Assembly: GCA_038256565.1 (NCBI GenBank)
Contig: JBBSKG010000016.1
Coordinates: forward strand, 1-28,832
Source of the DNA: JACOTK01 sp038256565
GTDB taxonomy: Bacteria; Actinomycetota; Acidimicrobiia; Acidimicrobiales; CADCSY01
DNA: 28,832 nt
Direction: 5' to 3'
Part shown: in pieces, positions 23,913 to 28,832 of the stretch
How positions within the stretch are numbered: position 1 is the stretch's first letter
Layout: each line of letters begins with the position of its first letter
Position numbers and translations under genes: made by a program
Notes under the pieces: generated by a model
Seen by the model: the letters and a program-made list of their open reading frames with translations, nothing else
Told to the model about the DNA's origin: nothing
Database searches by the model: none

Positions 23913-24896
23913 GGACGAAAGTAGCCCCATTGCTTCTCGGGCTTTTATGAGGTTTGGGCCAGCTATAGAGCGAGCTTTGTTGGCACCTGCACTTAATACA
24001 GACAAGACGTGGTCTGGTGTGTTTATGAGTTCGTTGTAGCGGTGTTGAACGGGTGCGAGGTAAGCGACTACGGCCTCGGCTACGTCTTTTTTTAGGGCAC
24101 CATATTGGCTGTAGTTGGCGGCTAGATCGGTTGGGGTGCCGCTGATGCAAACGGCGAGTAATTCCAAGAGGTTCGACACGCCTGGTTTTATTTCTCTATC
24201 AAAACGCACTTCATTGTCGGTGTCGGTTACTGCTCGCATAATTTTCTTAGTGATGAGTTCGGGGGCCTCGAGGGCGAGAATCTTTCCTTGCGGTGAGCTA
24301 CGTGATTTAGACATTTTTTGTGTCGGGTCTTGAAGATCCATAATTCGGGCACCTACTCCCGAAATGGCTGCTTCGGGAACCACGAACGTCTCGCCGTAAC
24401 GAGTGTTAAATCGTATGGCGAGATCACGACATAGCTCTAAATGTTGTCGTTGATCGTCACCCACCGGTACTCGATCTGCCTGATAGGCAAGGATGTCAGC
24501 CGCCATAAGAACCGGGTAGGTGAAGAGACCAACTCGGGCAGCACCCTCATCTCCAGCGGCGGTTTTGTCCTTGAATTGGGTCATACGACGTAACTCGCCA
24601 TATGAGGCAACGCATTCAAGTAGCCATGAAAGTTCCGTGTGTTGAGGTACATGGCTCTGAACAAAAAGAGTGCATACGTCAGGGTCAAGTCCGCTGGCGA
24701 GCAAGAAGGTTGCCATTTCCAAAGTTTTGGTTCGCAATAGGGCGGGGTCTTGCTCACTCGTCAAGGCGTGGAGGTCGACGACGCAAAAAAAGCTGTCGTG
24801 TACGTGCTGGTCGTCAGTCCAGTGGCGAACAGCCCCCACGTAGTTGCCAAGATGAATTTCGCCTGTGGGTTGAATGCCTGAGAGCACGCGGGTCAT
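23910..24896 (-). CDS. trpS: Tryptophanyl-tRNA synthetase
   Basis: A 328-residue class-I aminoacyl-tRNA synthetase. The HIGH-type motif is IHLGNYVGA near residue 14, and KMSKS occurs in DPTQKMSKSRSSP. GIQPTGEIHLGNY and the DQRQHLELCRDLA segment are specific to TrpS. Length is typical. Its TAA is the tip of repeat copy 3. TACGCT lies 6 nt upstream of the ATG, suggesting a leaderless transcript. It is divergent from scpA across a 50-bp gap. Confidence 0.96.
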   Translation of the reverse strand: MTRVLSGIQPTGEIHLGNYVGAVRHWTDDQHVHDSFFCVVDLHALTSEQDPALLRTKTLEMATFLLASGLDPDVCTLFVQSHVPQHTELSWLLECVASYGELRRMTQFKDKTAAGDEGAARVGLFTYPVLMAADILAYQADRVPVGDDQRQHLELCRDLAIRFNTRYGETFVVPEAAISGVGARIMDLQDPTQKMSKSRSSPQGKILALEAPELITKKIMRAVTDTDNEVRFDREIKPGVSNLLELLAVCISGTPTDLAANYSQYGALKKDVAEAVVAYLAPVQHRYNELINTPDHVLSVLSAGANKARSIAGPNLIKAREAMGLLSS

Positions 24897-24902
24897 CTCG
24901 AC

Positions 24903-24908
24903 AGCGTA
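24903..24908 (-). promoter_or_regulatory. Possible leaderless -10 element of trpS
   Basis: On the minus strand TGCATACGCT carries an extended -10 (TGN-TACGCT) ending 6 nt before the trpS ATG, and no ribosome-binding purines fit between them. Confidence 0.45.
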
Positions 24909-24934
24909 TGCATCGCTGGCCAGGTTACTGAACC

Positions 24935-24940
24935 TAGAAT
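24935..24940 (+). promoter_or_regulatory. -10 element of the scpA operon
   Basis: TAGAAT is followed at once by GTGATGATG. Transcription starting 6-7 nt downstream would begin at the second ATG (24947), making the scpA operon leaderless. No -35 match is evident. Confidence 0.45.
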
Positions 24941-24946
24941 GTGATG

Positions 24947-25789
24947 ATGCCCTACGCAGTCACCACGACAGTCTTTGAAGGGCCCTTCGACTTGCTCTTG
25001 CACCTCATCATGAAAGAGCAAGTCGATCTCTACGAAGTGTCACTCTCGACCATCGTCGATGCTTACCTTTGTGAGCTTGAGCGCATGACTACGGCTTCGG
25101 AGACTCTTGACCTTGAGGTGGCAACTGAGTTTCTGCTGATCGCCGCCACCCTTGTTGAGCTGAAGACCCGAAGACTTTTGCCAGGACGTGATGACGTCGA
25201 CCTTGACGATGAGTTGGCGCTTTGGGAAGAACGTGACGTGTTGTTGGCACGTTTGCTCGAATGCAAGACCTTCAAAGATGCCGCAAGCGTGCTTGGAGCT
25301 TTGGCTACGACGGCCGGTCGTTCTCACCCTCGCACGGCCGGAGTCGATGAACGCTTCATCAATCTGGTGCCCGATCTGCCTACTGGTGTGACGCCCATGC
25401 AATTAAGAACCGCTTTCTTGCGTGCAGCCACCCCAAAGCCTGTGCCTCGGGTTGATCTGGCCCACATGACCATGATTCGAGCAACTGTTGCCGATGCGGT
25501 TGCTGAACTGATTGATGAGTTGCCAAGAGTCGGGCGCATCTCGTTTAAACGCCTCACGGGTGAATTGGTCGAGCGCCTAGAGGTAATTGTGCGCTTCTTG
25601 GCAATTTTGGAACTTTTCAAACAAGGACTTATCGACCTTGAGCAGGCCATAACTTTCGGCGATATCGAGGTGGTCTGGCAAAATCGCACCGTTGATCTAA
25701 CCGATGGCCTAAATGATGGAACCGTTGATCTGACTGGCGTTGATCTCACCGATTATGCACTTGCTGGCATCGACACTTATGAGGGATGA
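24947..25789 (+). CDS. scpA: Segregation and condensation protein A
   Basis: About 280 residues. The kleisin N-terminus FEGPFDLLLHLIMKEQVDLYEVSL binds the SMC neck and is highly characteristic. LEVATEFLLIAATLVELKTRRLLP follows, and the C-terminal winged-helix part includes FLAILELFKQGLIDLEQ. With SMC and ScpB it forms the condensin that organises and segregates the chromosome. GTG 24941 and ATG 24944 are equally open in frame; I chose 24947 because of the adjacent TAGAAT. In mycobacteria a parA gene precedes scpA; here trpS is divergent instead. The stop overlaps scpB by 4 nt (ATGA). Confidence 0.93.
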   Translation: MPYAVTTTVFEGPFDLLLHLIMKEQVDLYEVSLSTIVDAYLCELERMTTASETLDLEVATEFLLIAATLVELKTRRLLPGRDDVDLDDELALWEERDVLLARLLECKTFKDAASVLGALATTAGRSHPRTAGVDERFINLVPDLPTGVTPMQLRTAFLRAATPKPVPRVDLAHMTMIRATVADAVAELIDELPRVGRISFKRLTGELVERLEVIVRFLAILELFKQGLIDLEQAITFGDIEVVWQNRTVDLTDGLNDGTVDLTGVDLTDYALAGIDTYEG

Positions 25790-26445
25790 AAATGGAGCTT
25801 GATCAGACACCTTCTCTTGAGGTGAGCCGGGCACTTGAGGCCGTCTTGTTGGTTGCCGATCAACCAGTAGAGCCAGGTCTTTTGGCTCAGGTTTTAGATA
25901 TCGAGACCCGAGAGGTTGATGAGCTTTGCGCTTCACTGGCGGCACGGTGCGAGGAAGAAAAGCGGGGATTTGTTCTTGTAAAAGTTGCTGGTGGCTACCG
26001 CTTTCAGAGCGCCTCGGACCTCTCTGGTTATGTGGAGCGTTTCGTACTCGAGGGCCAGTCTTCACGGCTTTCTGCAGCGGCATTAGAGACCTTGGCGATT
26101 GTTGCTTACAAGCAGCCCATTTCTCGTGCTCAGGCTGCAGCAATTCGTGGGGTAAATGTCGACGGCGTTATGAGAACCTTGCAACAACGTGGTTATATCA
26201 CCGAGGTCGGTCGCGACTCTGGACCTGGCCAGGCCTTGCTGTTTGGTACCAGCACGACCTTTCTTGAATGGTTGGGCTTAAATTCGCTTGCTGATCTGCC
26301 GCCTTTGGCGGAGTTTGTCCCGGGCCCAGAAGTCGTTGAGGCGCTAGAGGTTGGTCTGCGGTGGGACGATGCTGACCTTGCGAACGATGCTGAGCAAGGG
26401 TTAGGCGTTGACGATGATGAGGGTTTCCAATCGTTGACTCTGTAG
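25786..26445 (+). CDS. scpB: Segregation and condensation protein B
   Basis: 219 residues with two winged-helix domains: ALEAVLLVADQPVEPGLLAQVL at the front, then LSAAALETLAIVAYKQPISRAQAAAIRGVNVDGVMRTLQQRGYI, the strongest ScpB signature. It dimerises and binds ScpA in the SMC complex. The C-terminal tail after residue 180 is acidic (DDADLANDAEQGLGVDDDEG) and ends at TAG 26443. The region just before this stop carries a slippery heptamer into the rluB frame. Confidence 0.93.
   Translation: MKMELDQTPSLEVSRALEAVLLVADQPVEPGLLAQVLDIETREVDELCASLAARCEEEKRGFVLVKVAGGYRFQSASDLSGYVERFVLEGQSSRLSAAALETLAIVAYKQPISRAQAAAIRGVNVDGVMRTLQQRGYITEVGRDSGPGQALLFGTSTTFLEWLGLNSLADLPPLAEFVPGPEVVEALEVGLRWDDADLANDAEQGLGVDDDEGFQSLTL
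26421..26427 (+). other. Slippery heptamer G GGT TTC near the scpB end
   Basis: Read in the scpB frame (GAG GGT TTC CAA) the sequence GGGTTTC is an X XXY YYZ heptamer. A -1 slip gives GGG TTT CCA and enters the rluB frame, whose nearest upstream stop (TGA 26418) abuts the heptamer. The rluB frame is then open to 27200. GAGGG here could also act as the ribosome-binding site for an ATC start at 26430. Confidence 0.35.
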
Positions 26446-26474
26446 ATCTTCCCGATGGTGAACGACTTCAAAAG

Positions 26475-27200
26475 GTGTTGTCGCGTGCGGGTTTTGGTTC
26501 TCGGCGTGTGTGTGACGAACTAATCGAAGAAGGCCGGGTAACTGTCAATGGCGTGACCGCTAACCCGGGATGTCGAGTAGATGTCGAGACTACCCAAATA
26601 GCAGTCGATGGAGTTCCGGTTTCGGTGCTAGATGGACTTGTGTACTACTTGCTCAATAAACCAGTCGGCGTCATCTCAACAGCAGATGACCCACAAGGTC
26701 GAGCGACGGTTGTCGAGTTGGTGCCAACAGAACCCAGAGTGCACTCAGTAGGGCGTCTCGATGCCGACACCGAGGGTCTTTTGTTATTGACGAATGACGG
26801 CGAGCTGACGTTTCGCCTCACGCATCCCAGCTTTGGCGTTGAGAAGGAATACCTGGCCGAAGTTAAAGGAACGCCTACCCGAGCAGCGCTTCGCAAACTC
26901 CGAGAAGGAGTAGAGCTTGAAGACGGCATGACGAGCCCTGCCAAAGTTTCACTCACGCCGCCGCATCTATTGACCATCACGATTCATGAAGGCCGAAATC
27001 GCCAAGTCAGACGCATGTGTGAAGCAGTAGGTAACCCCGTGGTTCGCCTAGTGCGTACTCGCATCGGTCCCCTCGCAGATCGTCGTCTTCCACCTGGGTC
27101 ATGGCGTGAGCTAACACAAGACGAAGTCCGTTCACTTGAATGCGCTGTCGTCGAAGCAAACGCCAGTCCTAACGCTGATATGACGACTCCCTCGAACTAG
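26475..27200 (+). CDS. rluB: 23S rRNA pseudouridine synthase, RluB/RsuA family
   Basis: 241 residues from the first standard start (GTG 26475). An S4 domain (SRAGFGSRRVCDELIEEGRVTV) is followed by the RsuA-type catalytic domain: YYLLNKPVGVIS, the catalytic aspartate in GRLDADTEGLLLLTNDG, and HEGRNRQVRRMCEAVG. It should convert one uridine of 23S rRNA to pseudouridine. The conserved residues GERLQKVL that begin the S4 domain are encoded in frame just upstream, where no ATG, GTG or TTG exists, so the real N-terminus probably lies between 26421 and 26475. It follows scpA-scpB as in Rv1709-Rv1711. Confidence 0.9.
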   Translation: MLSRAGFGSRRVCDELIEEGRVTVNGVTANPGCRVDVETTQIAVDGVPVSVLDGLVYYLLNKPVGVISTADDPQGRATVVELVPTEPRVHSVGRLDADTEGLLLLTNDGELTFRLTHPSFGVEKEYLAEVKGTPTRAALRKLREGVELEDGMTSPAKVSLTPPHLLTITIHEGRNRQVRRMCEAVGNPVVRLVRTRIGPLADRRLPPGSWRELTQDEVRSLECAVVEANASPNADMTTPSN

Positions 27201-27210
27201 CATCAACGAC

Positions 27211-27579
27211 GTGCCTGATGCATTGCGTGCTATTCGTGGCGCCACGACAGTAGATAGCGATACCCCTGAAGATATTGACGCGCGGGTTGTCACATTGTTG
27301 AGCGTTATGTTGGAACGCAACAACGTCAACCACGAAGACCTTGTGAGCATCGTGTTCACCGCAACCGATGACATCCATTCAAAGTTTCCCGCTGCAGCGG
27401 CGCGTTTGATTGGCCTTGGTGATGTGCCGCTACTTTGCGCTCGTGAATTAGAGATCGAATGCGGCACCCCTCGTTGTATTCGCGTCTTGATACACCTGAC
27501 AACACCACTCGGTCGTTCCGAGTTACGTCACGTTTACCTTGAGGGGGCAAAGGGACTACGTGATGACCTCCCCGGCTGA
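27211..27579 (+). CDS. aroH: Chorismate mutase, AroH type
   Basis: 122 residues of the monofunctional trimeric AroH family (Bacillus subtilis type), which converts chorismate to prephenate for phenylalanine and tyrosine. Motifs match well: IRGATTV with the active-site arginine, FTATDDIHSKFPAAAAR, the glutamate in ARELEIE, CIRVL with a second arginine, and RHVYLEGA with the tyrosine. The GTG start is 8 nt after the rluB stop. The 3' end overlaps tyrA by 17 nt, and the next enzyme uses its product. Confidence 0.92.
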   Translation: MPDALRAIRGATTVDSDTPEDIDARVVTLLSVMLERNNVNHEDLVSIVFTATDDIHSKFPAAAARLIGLGDVPLLCARELEIECGTPRCIRVLIHLTTPLGRSELRHVYLEGAKGLRDDLPG

Positions 27580-28642
27580 GGATGTGTCACGACGAGCAGG
27601 TGTCGTCGGCATTGGACTCATTGGCGGCTCGATCGCCATGGCATTGCGCTCTCGTGGTTGGCACGTCACGGGTTTCGATCAAGATGCAGTGCGGGTTAAG
27701 CGCGCCGTTGAACTTGGAGCGCTCGATGCCACAGGTTTCGATGATGATGCGGAGATCACTTTCATCGCAACGCCTGTAGGGGCTGTTAGCCAAGCAGCGG
27801 CTAAATCGCTTGACCGGGGAATGGGCGTGGTCACTGATGTAGGAAGTGCGAAGCACGCCATTGTGTCGAGCATTACCGACCCACGTTTCGTGGGGGGACA
27901 CCCCATGGCAGGAAGTGAACAAGAAGGAGTTGAGGGGGCTGATTCTGAGCTTTTTGCTGGATCCGTATGGGTTCTGACTCCCATTGAGAGTACCGACCCC
28001 AGCGCCCATGCTCTTGTTCGGTCGGTTGTTGGGTCGCTTGGTGCTGAAGTCGTAGAGCTTGCACCGCAACGACACGATGAGTTGGTTGCCATGGTTTCCC
28101 ATGTTCCACATCTCGCGGCGGCTTCGCTTATGAGCCTTGCTGCAGAGGGTGCCGAAGAACATCGGGCACTTCTGCGCCTTGCTGCTGGTGGGTTTCGGGA
28201 CATGACACGCATTGCTTCAGGCCATCCTGGCATTTGGCCAGATATTTGCGTAGAGAATCGTGACGCGATCGTTGATGTATTGAAGAGACTCGAAGAAGAG
28301 CTTGCCCAAACGCGTTCTTTGGTTGAAAAAGGTGATCGTGTCGGCCTGTTGAACATTCTTGAGCGGGCACGAGTGGCCCGAGTGAACTTGCCTGCTCGGG
28401 TTGTTCGAGCAGCAGAGATGGCTGAGGTGCGCATTCTTGTCCCTGACCGCCCGGGCGTGCTTGCCGAGGTGACAACGCTGGCCTCGGAACTAGGAGTCAA
28501 CATTGCGGACCTTGAGATTGCTCATTCAGCCGAAGGTGATGCTGGCGTTTTGATATTGGTCATCGAGGGCACGTCGGTCGAACGATTGCGAGGCGGTCTT
28601 TCCTCTCGTGGTTATTACGCTTCTACGCGGAGTCTTGTATGA
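27563..28642 (+). CDS. tyrA: Prephenate dehydrogenase with ACT domain
   Basis: About 359 residues from ATG 27563 (an AAAGGG lies 8 nt upstream; a GTG at 27560 is also possible). The NAD-binding motif GIGLIGGSIA is followed by VTDVGSAK and the catalytic-region GGHPMAGSEQEGVEGA. SHVPHLAA lies in the helical dimer domain. The C-terminal ACT domain (VRILVPDRPGVLAEVTTLAS) suggests feedback control, probably by tyrosine. Prephenate is oxidatively decarboxylated to 4-hydroxyphenylpyruvate. The stop overlaps aroA by 4 nt (ATGA). Confidence 0.94.
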   Translation: MTSPAEDVSRRAGVVGIGLIGGSIAMALRSRGWHVTGFDQDAVRVKRAVELGALDATGFDDDAEITFIATPVGAVSQAAAKSLDRGMGVVTDVGSAKHAIVSSITDPRFVGGHPMAGSEQEGVEGADSELFAGSVWVLTPIESTDPSAHALVRSVVGSLGAEVVELAPQRHDELVAMVSHVPHLAAASLMSLAAEGAEEHRALLRLAAGGFRDMTRIASGHPGIWPDICVENRDAIVDVLKRLEEELAQTRSLVEKGDRVGLLNILERARVARVNLPARVVRAAEMAEVRILVPDRPGVLAEVTTLASELGVNIADLEIAHSAEGDAGVLILVIEGTSVERLRGGLSSRGYYASTRSLV

Positions 28643-28832
28643 CTGTCGATCGGCTGACCGTTACAGGCGGTCCTTCGGTGCGAGGCACGATAAGGGTTCC
28701 CGGCGACAAGTCCGTGAGTCATAGGGCGCTCCTGCTTGCTGCACTTGCCGAGGGAACTTCAGTCGTAAGAGGACTCTCTAATGGCGATGACGTTGAGCGC
28801 ACTCGTGCGGCAATGGCAGCAATGGGGGTGAG
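28639..28832 (+). CDS. aroA: EPSP synthase, N-terminal part (cut by window end)
   Basis: The first 64 codons of 3-phosphoshikimate 1-carboxyvinyltransferase. GTIRVPGDKSVSHRALLLA is the family's substrate-binding N-terminal signature (K and S contact the substrates), followed by LSNGDDVERTRAAM. The ATG is inside the tyrA stop, so aroH, tyrA and aroA form a coupled chorismate-to-tyrosine block. The rest lies beyond the window. Confidence 0.94.
   Translation, partial: MTVDRLTVTGGPSVRGTIRVPGDKSVSHRALLLAALAEGTSVVRGLSNGDDVERTRAAMAAMGV

Noticed and set aside
23650..24150. Minus-strand open frames crossing repeat copies 2 and 3 that share NETTCAA-like residues
   Set aside because: The shared peptide is only the translation of the repeat itself; the rest of each frame is antisense to trpS, the secreted-protein remnant or other genes and has no coding features.

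Overview
The window looks like a chromosomal segment of a high-GC Gram-positive (actinobacterial) genome with only moderate GC. The strongest evidence is gene order. HAD phosphatase, tlyA, nadK, recN, steA, steB, pyrG, NUDIX hydrolase, xerD, then scpA, scpB and rluB run in the same order as Mycobacterium tuberculosis Rv1692-Rv1711. GTG and TTG starts are common, and several genes have a TANNNT -10 hexamer only 6-7 nt from the start codon, as in leaderless actinobacterial transcripts. The moderate GC and the loss or replacement of some mycobacterial neighbours suggest a deep branch such as an aquatic Acidimicrobiia, but that placement is inference. No rRNA, tRNA, CRISPR array or transposase gene is visible.

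Layout. (1) Positions 1-3102, minus strand: a three-gene run of D-2-hydroxyacid dehydrogenase, HhH-PHP phosphoesterase and a DUF1015 protein cut by the window edge. (2) 3139-3433: a cold-shock protein whose GTG start lies in a perfect 9-bp stem, ending in a strong terminator. (3) 3486-5000: a HAD phosphatase convergent with a rhomboid protease. (4) 5035-10662: tlyA-nadK-recN-steA-steB, with a roughly 105-bp repeat between steA and steB. (5) 10659-16362, minus: an envelope cluster of a small membrane protein, a MraY/WecA-like transferase, a 970-residue GT2/AlkP-like/polytopic fusion, and murJ. (6) 16485-21814: pyrG-nudix-ald-xerD-traR, repeat copy 2, and an HD-domain gene. (7) 21937-23912: an AT-richer accessory patch with a secreted three-repeat protein, a decayed tandem copy of it, and repeat copy 3. 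(8) 23910-24896, minus: trpS. (9) 24947 to the end: scpA-scpB-rluB-aroH-tyrA-aroA, linking chromosome segregation, ribosome modification and aromatic amino-acid synthesis.

The functional themes are cell envelope and division (SteA/SteB, MurJ, MraY-like, GT2 fusion), chromosome maintenance (RecN, XerD, ScpA/B) and central biosynthesis. The most unusual items are: the three-copy hairpin repeat, whose terminal inverted repeats vary in a compensated way; a canonical -1 slippery heptamer at the scpB/rluB junction, combined with the lack of a normal rluB start that would keep the whole S4 domain; the start-codon-masking stem of the cold-shock gene; and the glycosyltransferase/pseudo-phosphatase fusion.
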